Under the pieces are notes generated by a model that did not search any database, was not told the DNA's origin, and worked only from the letters and a program-made list of their open reading frames with translations. Source: JBDLSY01 sp043777895 (GTDB lineage Bacteria > Pseudomonadota > Gammaproteobacteria > Burkholderiales > Burkholderiaceae_C). Taken from it: a stretch of 61,114 nucleotides of DNA. Numbering within the stretch: position 1 is the first letter of the stretch; each line of letters begins with the position of its first letter. The position numbers and the translations under genes were made by a program. Of this stretch, positions 52,387 to 61,114 are shown piece after piece. The stretch is from NCBI GenBank assembly GCA_043777895.1, contig JAYWHD010000076.1, forward strand, positions 1-61,114. Reading direction: 5' to 3'.

Positions 52387-53310
52387 ATGAAAAAAAACGA
52401 AACCCAATTCACCCATCAAGCCATTTATATGGACCCGTTTACGGATTACGGTTTTAAAAAACTGTTTGGCGAAGAAGACAGCAAAGTCTACTTAATTGAT
52501 TTTTTAAACAGCGTTTTAGCAGGGTTTTTACCTGAAATTAGCGAACTGACTTATAGTAAAAATGAGCATTTAGGCAACAAAGCCATTGACCGCAATGCCG
52601 TATTTGATTTATATTGCAAAAGCCCTAAAGGTGAGCGGTTTATTATTGAACTGCAAAAAGTCAAGCAAGATTATTTTACGCAACGCAGCTTGTTTTACAG
52701 CACGTTTGCGATTCAAGAACAAGCTAAAAAAGGCAACTGGGATTTTAATTTAGCCCCTGTGTATTGCATTGGGATTTTGAATTTTGCGTTAAACGACACG
52801 CCAAATCACCCGCTGAACACGCCTAAAAAATACATTACTAAAGCAAAAATATTAGACATTGAAACACACGCTACCGTGATTGAAGAACTCAATTTTGCGT
52901 TTATTGAATGCTCAAAATTTGATAAATCCTTACATAAAAACAGTTCTAAACAAGACAAATGGTTGTATGTTTTATCGCATTTAGCCAAGTTACACGACAT
53001 GCCAGCGGTGTTAAGTGAACCTTTATTTGAAGATTTTTTCCAAAAAGCCAATGTATTAAAACTGCCATTAAAACAACAATCTTTGTACAACGCCAGCTTG
53101 AGTTATGCAAGAGATTTGCACAATATTGAAGCACAAAATTATGCCAAAGGCAAAGAAGAAGGCATTGCCGAGGGTAAAGCAGAGGGCATTGCCGAGGGTA
53201 AAAAAGCGGCTGCCCTTCAAATTGCACAGGCTTTGAAAAAACAAGGACTTGAATTAGCCGTTATTATGACTATAACAGGCTTAGCGGCTGATGAAATAAA
53301 TAGTATTTAA
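52387..53310 (+). CDS. Rpn family recombination-promoting nuclease/putative transposase
   Basis: A 307-residue protein of the PD-(D/E)XK transposase-like family: MDPFTDYGFKKLFGEE at the start, the core Asp in AVFDLYC, and Glu-x-Gln in FIIELQKVKQ. The C-terminal linker has EGIAEGKAEGIAEGK repeats. E. coli Rpn proteins are DNA endonucleases that raise RecA-independent recombination. No inverted repeats or target duplications flank it, so it is not shown to be a mobile element by itself. ATG 52387. Confidence 0.9.
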   Translation: MKKNETQFTHQAIYMDPFTDYGFKKLFGEEDSKVYLIDFLNSVLAGFLPEISELTYSKNEHLGNKAIDRNAVFDLYCKSPKGERFIIELQKVKQDYFTQRSLFYSTFAIQEQAKKGNWDFNLAPVYCIGILNFALNDTPNHPLNTPKKYITKAKILDIETHATVIEELNFAFIECSKFDKSLHKNSSKQDKWLYVLSHLAKLHDMPAVLSEPLFEDFFQKANVLKLPLKQQSLYNASLSYARDLHNIEAQNYAKGKEEGIAEGKAEGIAEGKKAAALQIAQALKKQGLELAVIMTITGLAADEINSI

Positions 53311-53374
53311 ATTTATTTTTCGTAGTTTTTTTAACTGTGTACTTAATTATTAATTAAATATAAACAATCACACC

Positions 53375-53986
53375 ATGAACAACACTCATTGTATTAAACG
53401 CCCATTTATAACACTCGTTGCTGCACTGTGTTTAAGTCTTGCCAATAGTGCAAGCTATGCTGATTTTGATAAGGGCTTAGATGCTTTTGACCGTCAAGAT
53501 TACACCACTGCATTTGAACACTTTAAAGACCCTGCTGAACAAGGTAATGTATATGCACAGTCTTACTTAGGTAATATGTATGCCAATGGACAAGGTGTAG
53601 TTAAAAATGAACAGATAGCCGTAGAGTGGTTTCAAAAAGCAGCTGAACAAGAAAGTGCAGAAGCGCAATATATCTTAGGCTTGATGTACGCCAATGGTAA
53701 AGGTGTTGTTAAAAATGAAAGCACAGCCTTAGAGTGGTACACCAAAGCCGCTGAACAAGGACTTGCAGAGGCACAATATGCCTTAGGCTTGATGTATACC
53801 AATGGTCAAGGTGTCGTTAAAGACTATCAAACAGCTTATTTTTGGGCTTTATTAGCCAGTGCTGATGGCGATGAAGATACTAAACGGGCTACTAAAAAAA
53901 TATTTGAGATTACTGAAAAAGAATTAACGCCTCAACAAAAGCAAACTGCCCAAAATAACGTGACTCAATGGCAGTCTAAATATTAA
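53375..53986 (+). CDS. Secreted Sel1-repeat protein
   Basis: A 203-residue protein: signal peptide (LVAALCLSLANSASYA), then about four Sel1-like repeats (LGNMYANGQGVVKNEQIAVEWFQKAAEQ, cited in part as YANGQGVVKNE), and a C-terminal helix. It closely resembles the Sel1 half of the gene at 51203, suggesting duplication. Sel1 proteins are scaffolds for protein contacts. Confidence 0.88.
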   Translation: MNNTHCIKRPFITLVAALCLSLANSASYADFDKGLDAFDRQDYTTAFEHFKDPAEQGNVYAQSYLGNMYANGQGVVKNEQIAVEWFQKAAEQESAEAQYILGLMYANGKGVVKNESTALEWYTKAAEQGLAEAQYALGLMYTNGQGVVKDYQTAYFWALLASADGDEDTKRATKKIFEITEKELTPQQKQTAQNNVTQWQSKY

Positions 53987-54001
53987 AACAAGTATTTATG
54001 A

Positions 54002-54064
54002 ATAGCCATAATTATGGCAATAACGGGTTTAATGGCTGATGATATTAATCAGATTTCTGTATAA
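54002..54064 (+). pseudogene. 3' remnant of a second Rpn-family gene
   Basis: The frame reads IAIIMAITGLMADDINQISV and stop. This matches the last residues of the Rpn protein at 52387 (LAVIMTITGLAADEINSI). Upstream it is preceded at once by an in-frame TGA. Only the C-terminal tail of the former gene remains. Confidence 0.65.
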
Positions 54065-54870
54065 ACAAGATTAAAAGAATCCTCTACTTTTTCGGCTTGA
54101 TACAACTTAGTATTTTTTAAACCTTTAAGCTGAATAATTTGTTTAATGGTTTGTTTGTGTTCTTCAGTGGTTTTTAGGCCAAAGTAAATGCCCGTTAAGC
54201 AGTTAGGGGCATAATTGAATAAGCGTTGATTGTTTTTAATGTCCGCTTTAATTAACCTTACTTCTTGTTCGTATTCCCATTGTGTAGCTTTTATTAAAAA
54301 TGAAAACAATAGATCTATAATTTTTTCATCATATTTTTGAAGTAGTATTTTTTTTACTTGCTCTTTTTCTTCACAATCTTTACTGTCCAAAGAATATAAA
54401 AAGTTAATGTATATGATAGAAAGCTGTACTTTAAAAAACTCATTGTCTGCATCTGTTTCAAATTCAAGCATTACACCTTTATGAGAATCGCCATAATGAG
54501 ACCACATTAAAGTATTAGATTCACCTTTATTTTTTGTTAAGCATAAAATGCCAAATTGATTATCAATATCATCAAGAATTTCGTTATTACAATTTTCTAT
54601 TAGCTTTAAATTACTTTGCTTTTTTTTAGTGAATATTTGGATAAATTCATCAGTTAGACTATTTACTTGACATTCTTCAATCATTTTATTTATTACTACA
54701 GTAAATTCATTTTTTATTTTTGTAATTATTTCTTCATAGATTTTTTTATATGGTCTTAAATCACAATCAAACGGGTCATTAAAGCTTTTGGGGTCGCTAA
54801 ACCACAGCTGCGAGTTAATTAATCCCGATAAACAGTTTTCATCTACAGCTGAATATTTGTATAGTTGCAT
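54049..54870 (-). CDS. DUF2971 family protein
   Basis: A 273-residue protein with the DUF2971 signature: MQLYKYSAVDENCLSGLIN, LWFSDPKSFNDPFDCDL, FGILCLTKNKGESNTLMWSHYGDSHKGVMLEF, read as LMWSHYGD and GVMLEF, and WEYEQEVRLI. Members occur in accessory and defence-rich regions, but no activity is known. It is AT-rich and convergent with the Rpn remnant, which its 3' end overlaps. Confidence 0.85.
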   Translation of the reverse strand: MQLYKYSAVDENCLSGLINSQLWFSDPKSFNDPFDCDLRPYKKIYEEIITKIKNEFTVVINKMIEECQVNSLTDEFIQIFTKKKQSNLKLIENCNNEILDDIDNQFGILCLTKNKGESNTLMWSHYGDSHKGVMLEFETDADNEFFKVQLSIIYINFLYSLDSKDCEEKEQVKKILLQKYDEKIIDLLFSFLIKATQWEYEQEVRLIKADIKNNQRLFNYAPNCLTGIYFGLKTTEEHKQTIKQIIQLKGLKNTKLYQAEKVEDSFNLVYTEI

Positions 54871-54920
54871 AATTTTTTATTGATTATTGTTTAATTGATA
54901 AGCCTTAACAGTAAAAGTTT

Positions 54921-54974
54921 AAATCAATATTTTCAAAAATTCTGTTTGTCATTTAATCTTAAAAATCTTGATTT
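54921..54974. repeat. AATC-type palindromic repeat, copy with short loop
   Basis: AAATCAATATTTTCAAAAATT pairs with AATCTTAAAAATCTTGATTT, allowing a few mismatches. Same family as 36315-36392. It lies in the promoter region shared by the DUF2971 gene and nrdB. Confidence 0.7.
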
Positions 54975-55133
54975 CAACAATTATTTTAAATACTTGTATA
55001 TGACAATCACGGCATTTGATTTTATTTAAAACATCTAAAATACACAAACAATACAAACAATATAAACAATACAAATAATACAAAATAATATAACATTACA
55101 AATAACATTAATTAAAAACTTAAGGAATTATTT

Positions 55134-56285
55134 ATGTCATTATCTTGGGACGAACCTACTGCTACAACAGTCCAGTTAAATACGGTTGATACCACTGTAT
55201 TGTCTGAACGCGAGTTAAATTCCGCCAATGAACCCACATTAACCACAGCCGCTATCGCTGACGTTGCACGGCGGGTTAATGCCGCTGATAAACGTATTAT
55301 TAATGGAGCGACCGATGTTAATCAATTAGTGCCATTTAAATATACGTGGGCGTGGGATAAATACTTAAAAACGTGTGCAAATCACTGGATGCCACAAGAA
55401 ATTAGTATGCAACGCGATATTGAATTATGGAAAAATCCAAATGGCTTAACCGAAGATGAGCGGCGTATTGTTAAGCGTAACTTAGGTTTTTTTGTAACGG
55501 CCGACTCTTTAGCCGCTAATAACATTGTTTTAGGGACTTATCGCCATATTACTGCCCCCGAATGCCGCCAATTTTTACTGCGTCAAGGCTTTGAAGAAGC
55601 GATTCATACCCATGCCTACCAGTACATTGTGGAATCATTAGGCATTGATGAATCGGAAATTTTTAATGCCTACCACGAAGTACCCAGCATTCGTGCTAAA
55701 GATGAGTTTTTAATTCCATTTATTGACACATTGTCTGACCCGCATTTTAAAACAGGCACTCATGAAGATGACCAAACTTTGTTGCGTTCTTTAATTGTGT
55801 TTGCCTGTTTAATGGAAGGCTTATTCTTTTATGTTGGTTTTACGCAAATTTTGGCATTAGGGCGTCAAAATAAAATGACGGGGGCTGCTGAACAATATAT
55901 GTATATTTTGCGTGATGAATCAATGCACTGTAATTTTGGTATTGATATGATTAATACCATTAAATTAGAAAATCCAAAATTATGGACAGCGGCATTTAAA
56001 GAGGAAATTAAAGGCTTGTTTCTTAAAGCAGTTGATTTAGAATATGCCTACGCTGAAGACACTATGCCGCGTGGTGTATTGGGTTTGAACGCCCAAATGT
56101 TTAAAGAGTATTTACGCTATATTGCTAACCGCCGTGCTATACAAATCGGTTTAGATCCTTTATTTCCTGAAGCAACCAACACCTTTCCGTGGATGAGTGA
56201 GATGGTTGATTTAAAGAAAGAGCGTAATTTTTTTGAAACACGCGTCATTGAATATCAAAGCGGCGGTGCATTAAGCTGGGAATAA
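55134..56285 (+). CDS. nrdB: Class Ia ribonucleoside-diphosphate reductase, beta subunit
   Basis: NrdB houses the di-iron/tyrosyl radical for dNTP synthesis. The 383-residue protein has the iron and radical motif EEAIHTHAY (Glu, His, Tyr), the second half FACLMEGLFFYVGF, and RDESMHCNFGID with iron ligands, ending IEYQSGGALSWE for binding NrdA. The core sequence is of the betaproteobacterial type. nrdA is not in the window. No NrdR boxes were recognised upstream. Confidence 0.97.
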   Translation: MSLSWDEPTATTVQLNTVDTTVLSERELNSANEPTLTTAAIADVARRVNAADKRIINGATDVNQLVPFKYTWAWDKYLKTCANHWMPQEISMQRDIELWKNPNGLTEDERRIVKRNLGFFVTADSLAANNIVLGTYRHITAPECRQFLLRQGFEEAIHTHAYQYIVESLGIDESEIFNAYHEVPSIRAKDEFLIPFIDTLSDPHFKTGTHEDDQTLLRSLIVFACLMEGLFFYVGFTQILALGRQNKMTGAAEQYMYILRDESMHCNFGIDMINTIKLENPKLWTAAFKEEIKGLFLKAVDLEYAYAEDTMPRGVLGLNAQMFKEYLRYIANRRAIQIGLDPLFPEATNTFPWMSEMVDLKKERNFFETRVIEYQSGGALSWE

Positions 56286-56303
56286 ACGCAGAGTTATACG
56301 TAT

Positions 56304-56332
56304 TTAAGCCACTGCCTATTAGTGTGGCTTAA
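56304..56332 (+). terminator. Probable terminator of nrdB
   Basis: TTAAGCCAC and GTGGCTTAA form a perfect 9-bp stem with an 11-base loop, followed by a weak T-rich tail (ATTCTGTTT). It lies 19 bases past the stop. Confidence 0.7.
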
Positions 56333-56637
56333 ATTCTGTTTAGGATTATTTAAATGTAACTCTTAATTTATATTTGTTTTATTTGACATTGCTACTTAGT
56401 AAGAGTATTGGGTGCAGTGATACAAAACATATATTTTTAATATTTAGGTATTTCCTTGCACGGCTCAAACAAAAAATGCCATACTAAATAATGCTTCAAG
56501 ACTTCATTAAACTATTGATAACACTCTGATAATCAACTAAAAACCTGTTATAAATTAGCAATGGTTTTTTTAACAGCCTAAATATCCTTAAAATCTATAA
56601 GTCTACAAGACTGTAAATCTATAAATCTATAATTTAC
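56333..56637. other. Intergenic stretch, no gene seen
   Basis: About 300 bases between nrdB and the convergent kinase gene. AT-rich. A short GACATTGCTACTT at about 56384 recalls the MITE-like terminal repeat, but no matching right end was found. Confidence 0.45.
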
Positions 56638-57720
56638 TTAAGTCTTTTTAGCCGTAGATGACAGTGCGTGGTTAACTTCTTTTAATTTATTACGCCGTTT
56701 GCGTTCTGAATGTGCGGCTTCGTGTAAAGCGTAAATATCATTGATGCTTTTGTCGCGCTTACCACCGCGTAGAAAAAACATAAGTTTAGACCATAACTGG
56801 TCTTTCGGTTCAGGTTTAGGTGGAACACTGACCTCTGATGGCTTAAGTGCTTTTTGTAACTGGTGCATTGATTGTGGACGCAATTCGGGGGTCATTTTCA
56901 TACACCAACGCACCACACTAATTAACTCATCACTATAAATACCTCTTAAAGATTTATAGGCCGCATCCATTTTATCCTCTTTAATACGGCTATCAGCTGC
57001 TTGGGGCGGTATACCTGTCATACAAGCAAAAATGCACGCACCTAGCGAATATATATCAGTCCAAGGCCCTAAAGTTTGTTTTTTATACAATTCAAGTGGT
57101 GCAAAACCAGGGGTGTACATTGGGAATAGTTTTGCACTATCTTCAATCAATGTGCTACGTGCTGCACCAAAATCTAACAAAATAGGTGATCCATCACGGC
57201 GCATATAAATATTAGCGGGTTTTAAGTCTAGGTGCAATACTTTATTTAAGTGTACTTCACGTAAACCATTGATGACACTGTAAAAAGTATCTCTAATAAA
57301 CGATTCTGAAAGCACTTCACGATGGCCTTCATCGCGAAACTTCAAAATTAATTCTTGCAACGAAAGCCCTGTAACATAATTCATAACCATGTAAACAGTA
57401 TTGTTTTCCCTAAAAAAATTAATTACTTTAACAATATTAGGGTGAAAAATACGCGATAACACGCGACCTTCTTCAAAAAAACAGCGTAATCCTGCACGAT
57501 AAGTCGCAATGTGTTCAGGCTTTACAGTAGGAATCAATTCTCCTGCGGTTCTAGTTGCCAGTGCACTGGGTAAATACTCTTTAATTGCAACAGGCTTATC
57601 ATCTTCATCGTAGGCTAAATATACAATGCTGAAGCCACCGCTAGATATTTTAGAATCTATACGGTAACCAGCAATTTCTAACCCATTGGGTAAAGGGACA
57701 TTAGCAGTAGAAGTGGACAT
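56638..57720 (-). CDS. Serine/threonine protein kinase
   Basis: A 360-residue Hanks-type kinase: glycine loop SSGGFSIVY, ATP-binding Lys in VAIKEYL, catalytic loop HLDLKPANI near residue 163, DFGAARS, the APE-equivalent GFAPLELY, and DIYSLGACIF. The C-terminal 70 residues are Lys/Arg-rich with no membrane helix, so it is likely cytosolic. It is divergent from a PP2C phosphatase gene, the usual kinase/phosphatase pairing. No type VI secretion genes are nearby. Confidence 0.94.
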   Translation of the reverse strand: MSTSTANVPLPNGLEIAGYRIDSKISSGGFSIVYLAYDEDDKPVAIKEYLPSALATRTAGELIPTVKPEHIATYRAGLRCFFEEGRVLSRIFHPNIVKVINFFRENNTVYMVMNYVTGLSLQELILKFRDEGHREVLSESFIRDTFYSVINGLREVHLNKVLHLDLKPANIYMRRDGSPILLDFGAARSTLIEDSAKLFPMYTPGFAPLELYKKQTLGPWTDIYSLGACIFACMTGIPPQAADSRIKEDKMDAAYKSLRGIYSDELISVVRWCMKMTPELRPQSMHQLQKALKPSEVSVPPKPEPKDQLWSKLMFFLRGGKRDKSINDIYALHEAAHSERKRRNKLKEVNHALSSTAKKT

Positions 57721-57947
57721 AGTGTGATTTTACCGTTACTTTAAGAAAATGACTGTATCTTATTTATAATAAGCCACTTTATTAATAAAAATTATACAAA
57801 AACACGGTTTAAAACAAGGTATTTAATATTACTATCATCAAATAGTCAATGTATACAAAAAATATCATAAAATAGTATCTAAATTACTATCTAAATTACT
57901 ATCTAAATTAAATAGCCCAACTGAATGATTAAAAAGGTTTAGAGTTA

Positions 57948-58856
57948 ATGCGATTTTCTATTCAACAAAATACGATTCAGGGTAAACGTCACGATAATCA
58001 AGATCGTATGGGGCATATTTATACTAAAGATGCCTTGTTATTAGTCGTATGCGATGGATTAGGTGGTCACGGCAATGGCGAGAAAGCAGCGGCTTGGGCT
58101 TTAGAAACTTTAGCACAACGCTTTCAGTATTTTGCTAAACCGCTTATCTATGACCCTGTTATATTTTTAGAAGCCTCTATTATTGCAGCACATAAGCGTA
58201 TTTTAAAAAAGACACCGATTGAAAAATTGTCAACACACCCAAGAACAACGATTGTGTGTGCTCTAATTCAATCTGGGCAGATATGGATTGCACACTCTGG
58301 TGATTCTCGTGCCTATCATATTCGTGCAGGTTCTGCGATTGCCCGTACGCGTGACCATTCTAAACTACAATTTTTAATTGATACAGGACGAATTAAAGCC
58401 AGTGAAGCAGGCCCTAATCACCCAGACCGTAATCGTCTGGTTAATTGTTTAGGGGCAGAGATACCCCCCAGTGTTGAACATACTGGGCCATTTAAATTAT
58501 TAGAAAATGACATTGTATTGCTCTGTTCTGATGGCGTGTGGGGCAGTTTAAGTGATGATAAGTTACTTAAACTTATTAGCCAGCCTAGCTTATCGCAAGC
58601 CTTGCCTTTATTGGTGAGCAGTGCGTCTAATTCAGGTGGTATTTATGCCGATGACGCTACGGGCTTAGCCGTTAGATGGTTGGCTGATTTTTCTGATACC
58701 AATTTAGTTGATTCGGAACACATCAAAGCAGATTTTGAATCTACAGTACACCTTACATTAACGCAAGCAACAGATATGCGCATTATGACGGACGAAGAAA
58801 TGAACCAGCAGGTTTTAGAAATACGTAAAGCCCTCGCTAAGTTTAATAGCCGCTAA
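57948..58856 (+). CDS. PP2C family protein serine/threonine phosphatase
   Basis: A 302-residue phosphatase with the PP2C metal-binding motifs: RHDNQDRMG, VVCDGLGGHGNGE, IAHSGDSRAY, TRDHSK, LLCSDGVWGSLSD and ADDATGLAV. The C-terminal 50 residues extend past the core. It probably reverses phosphorylation by the divergent kinase, 227 bases away. Confidence 0.94.
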   Translation: MRFSIQQNTIQGKRHDNQDRMGHIYTKDALLLVVCDGLGGHGNGEKAAAWALETLAQRFQYFAKPLIYDPVIFLEASIIAAHKRILKKTPIEKLSTHPRTTIVCALIQSGQIWIAHSGDSRAYHIRAGSAIARTRDHSKLQFLIDTGRIKASEAGPNHPDRNRLVNCLGAEIPPSVEHTGPFKLLENDIVLLCSDGVWGSLSDDKLLKLISQPSLSQALPLLVSSASNSGGIYADDATGLAVRWLADFSDTNLVDSEHIKADFESTVHLTLTQATDMRIMTDEEMNQQVLEIRKALAKFNSR

Positions 58857-58960
58857 AAACACTTCAAAGTAAACATAGTAAATTGGTTAAGTATATTTTT
58901 TAATATATTTTTTAATATATTTTTTAGTACTACAACCTAACACACCTATAATTTATACAC

Positions 58961-59395
58961 CTATAACTTAATATTAAGCGGCTCTACAATTAGTACCCCC
59001 AATGATTGGCTACGTTTTTTTAATTTAAGTAGGTCACGGTCAAGTGTTAAAAGTATGTGTGCTTGAGTGTACAAAGCTAGGTTTAAGAAAATTTGGTCAT
59101 CAATGTCTCGGCAACGCAGCAACCCATTGGTAATATTATTTGGTAACAAGCAGTCCGTAATTAAAGTAGCGTGCAAATTAAAAGCTTCGGTTAAACAGCC
59201 TATATTTTCAAGCGTAGCATATTTTACTAAGTTACGGCTTTTAGCTACTCGTATGGCCTCGTCTTGCATCCATGGCGTACTAAACCACGAATACCGCGCA
59301 AGTAATGACTGCACTATATGAACAGTTCTAGTTTCTTGAAAAAAGAAAGCATTTAAAACAACGTTGGTATCTAAAATAATACTTGGTTTTAACAT
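58961..59395 (-). CDS. PIN domain protein (putative VapC-like RNase, no antitoxin nearby)
   Basis: A 144-residue protein of the COG1569-like PIN group. Acidic residues: Asp in ILDTNVVLNAFFF, the CRDIDDQIFLNLAL middle motif, and LLTLDRDLLKL at the end. PIN toxins cleave RNA. No small antitoxin gene precedes or follows, so toxin function is only possible. Confidence 0.85.
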   Translation of the reverse strand: MLKPSIILDTNVVLNAFFFQETRTVHIVQSLLARYSWFSTPWMQDEAIRVAKSRNLVKYATLENIGCLTEAFNLHATLITDCLLPNNITNGLLRCRDIDDQIFLNLALYTQAHILLTLDRDLLKLKKRSQSLGVLIVEPLNIKL

Positions 59396-59473
59396 AAATA
59401 GGGTTTTGAAAGAAATTTATTTATTATGATTAAAAGTTTTATGAACCTTTTTGCTTTGAGAAAAAGTCTCTGT

Positions 59474-61114
59474 TCAAAACTCTATTTTAAATTTTCTGCG
59501 ATTGACAGCAGCTTTCATTTCAATTAATAAATTATTATTTTTAGTTATTTCATCAAATTTTTTCACATTACTTTCATGAATTAAAACTAGATTTTTTTCT
59601 ACCTCTTCTATAGTTTTAGCTTCTTTATTTATATCTGTACGGAAAGCCTCAAGACTAAACAACGGCAACGCAATCTTACTATTTTTATATCTTGATTGAA
59701 TATTTTCATAGATATGATTAAGATATACCGAATATGCCGTTACAACTTCTGCTCTTTCTAACAATGATTGGTCTTGCTTAACTAAAGAACTATACTTGGA
59801 GATGTAAGCTTCTTTAAGTTCAACTAAGTATTCAGCACGCTTTTGATTTGGAAGATTTAGGATATCTATAATCTCATTATCTATAGTCTGATTATGATCT
59901 AAATAGGCGTCTATCGCTGCCATTATGTAATGTTGAGCATTTTTAAAATCATTAATACGTATTGAATTAGCGTAAGGTTCATTTAAATGGCTTAATTCGC
60001 CTAACAGCATATTAACATTTTTGTGATTACCTTTTTTAATCTTAAATCTAAGGTGTGATAACTGTACTTTGGAAAGTTTACTGACATCAATGTCTTTAAG
60101 TTCTATTTTTTCTAAAGATTTATTACTAGCAGCTCTTTTAGTCTCTAAAAAACTTAATGGGGCTAATGCTACTGCAGTAGTTGTATTAGGGTCTGTTGGA
60201 GGGACAACGATTAAGTTTAATTTAAGTGCTTCGTTGTATCTTAGCCTGACTACTTCGTCTACTTGAACAAGAAATTCCGTAAAATCTATAGTTTTTTTGA
60301 AAACTTCTGAAGGATTACTACGAAAAACATTGTTAAAATAATAAGTTTCATATTGTCGTAGCGACTCGTTTATATGCTGACGTATCTTATAGTTTGGGGT
60401 ATTTTTTAAATTTATGTGACCTATATATTCATTTACTGGGGTAGAAGAAACCAAATTAATTGGCTCTTCTTTTACGAGTAAATCAGATACCGCTTTATTA
60501 AACTGGTCAATAGTTATCTTTTGCTTATCGCTATAGTTAGGATCGTTATAAATAATTTTATTATTTTCTATTCCAGTCAGTAAAACTGCATGAAGAACAT
60601 CACCGACAATGTTGTCTTCAATCATATCTACATCAACTGCAGAAAAAATGCCTGTTTTGTATTTATTCAGTAATGTATTTAATTTTTTTGGTGTCAGTTT
60701 ATTTACGTACTGTGGAAGGGGTGTTAGCCCTTGTGTTACAGTTATGTCTACATGAGTAAGAGCGTCAAAATTTCTATATTCATCCCACATTTTATTATTA
60801 GCTTGTTCATAATCTGAGTCGCTATGCAGTCTTTCTCCATTAGGAGAATGGTGTACATTAAATTTAGATGTATTTATAGATCCCATCATTTTCAGAACAG
60901 CAGCCCAACACAAACCACCCTCAGTTTTTTGCCACATTTGAAGTGGCAAAACTTGATTTCCAATTGAATCTAAAAAATAAGGCGAACCATACTGTCTTAT
61001 TGTTTGAGTTAAGATTACAGGAATATCAAGTGTTTTATTATGACGTCCTGTAGTATTGGCAATACTACCCTCCGAATCCACACTGCTCACTGATTTGTCA
61101 TCTGAATCATCGCG
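59474..61114 (-). CDS. Papain-like (C39/C1-type) cysteine protease domain protein, 5' end beyond the window
   Basis: The frame is open to the right edge (…RDDSDDKSVSSVDSEGS), so the GTG at 61090 may not be the start. Near the visible N-terminus GGLCWAAVLKMMG supplies a catalytic Cys, VLHAVLLTGIENN the His, and IYNDPNY the Asn/Asp, the order of a papain-like fold. The remaining 350 residues are Lys/Glu/Asn-rich helices (coiled coil likely). No signal peptide is seen in the part available. It could be a secreted effector, a deconjugase, or a maturation protease; none is supported further. Confidence 0.75.
   Translation of the reverse strand, partial: RDDSDDKSVSSVDSEGSIANTTGRHNKTLDIPVILTQTIRQYGSPYFLDSIGNQVLPLQMWQKTEGGLCWAAVLKMMGSINTSKFNVHHSPNGERLHSDSDYEQANNKMWDEYRNFDALTHVDITVTQGLTPLPQYVNKLTPKKLNTLLNKYKTGIFSAVDVDMIEDNIVGDVLHAVLLTGIENNKIIYNDPNYSDKQKITIDQFNKAVSDLLVKEEPINLVSSTPVNEYIGHINLKNTPNYKIRQHINESLRQYETYYFNNVFRSNPSEVFKKTIDFTEFLVQVDEVVRLRYNEALKLNLIVVPPTDPNTTTAVALAPLSFLETKRAASNKSLEKIELKDIDVSKLSKVQLSHLRFKIKKGNHKNVNMLLGELSHLNEPYANSIRINDFKNAQHYIMAAIDAYLDHNQTIDNEIIDILNLPNQKRAEYLVELKEAYISKYSSLVKQDQSLLERAEVVTAYSVYLNHIYENIQSRYKNSKIALPLFSLEAFRTDINKEAKTIEEVEKNLVLIHESNVKKFDEITKNNNLLIEMKAAVNRRKFKIEF

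Noticed and set aside
52387..53310. Rpn gene as a complete insertion sequence
   Set aside because: No terminal inverted repeats or target duplication were seen around it.
56638..58856. Kinase/phosphatase pair as part of a type VI secretion system
   Set aside because: No T6SS structural genes lie in the window; such pairs also occur alone.

Overview
The window is about 61 kb of AT-rich bacterial chromosome. It most likely comes from a betaproteobacterium or a close relative. This is an inference from protein sequences that look betaproteobacterial by eye (NrdB, TyrS, GlmU) and from gene orders such as dapA–bamC–MBL hydrolase and pilMNOPQ–aroK–aroB; no search was run. GC content is low, and most intergenic gaps carry short tandem repeats. 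Some of these repeats spill into genes as Asn/Ile-rich insertions in core enzymes. I saw no rRNA, tRNA, CRISPR array or complete insertion sequence.

Layout. 1-1543: the end of hisH, then hisA. 1543-4113: three overlapping genes (membrane-anchored coiled coil, ABC/OLD-like ATPase, small PD-(D/E)XK-like nuclease) sit where hisF would be expected. They look like a candidate defence unit. 4187-16722: housekeeping genes yheT, prmC, a secreted unknown, a lone etfB, an AI-2E family permease, apaH, rpsA, ihfB, lapB, a ComEA-like protein, ybeY and ctpA. 16853-24537: DUF192 protein, VanW protein plus methyltransferase, an enoyl-CoA hydratase family protein, a shortened FAD/Fe-S oxidoreductase, aroB and aroK. 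24544-32263: an Ig-like lipoprotein and the type IV pilus operon pilMNOPQ, transcribed leftwards. 32714-43058: SDR, tesA, acyl-CoA dehydrogenase, Na+/H+ antiporter family protein, dapA, a miniature BamC, MBL hydrolase, glmU and tyrS.

43.2-47.5 kb is an accessory island. It contains attC-like recombination sites, including a textbook 59-bp one, and small leftward genes with no integrase in view, so it looks like an orphan integron cassette array. Inside it is the most striking locus of the window: a GRDP-like protein ending in three copies of the motif MKCPQACPSG, followed by a TauD-like Fe(II)/2-oxoglutarate oxygenase. This resembles a peptide-modification (RiPP-like) pair. The island also carries a DUF4160/DUF2442 pair and a C2H2 zinc-finger protein.

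47.7-61.1 kb: leuS; a cluster of DUF3782, T5orf172-Sel1, Rpn nuclease, Sel1 and DUF2971 genes with decayed pieces and REP-like repeats; nrdB; a divergent Ser/Thr kinase and PP2C phosphatase; an orphan PIN protein; and a papain-like cysteine protease that runs off the right end.

Three dispersed repeat families were found by eye: a MITE-like element of about 110-125 bp with terminal inverted repeats, a palindromic AATC-type repeat, and hexa- to nonanucleotide microsatellites.
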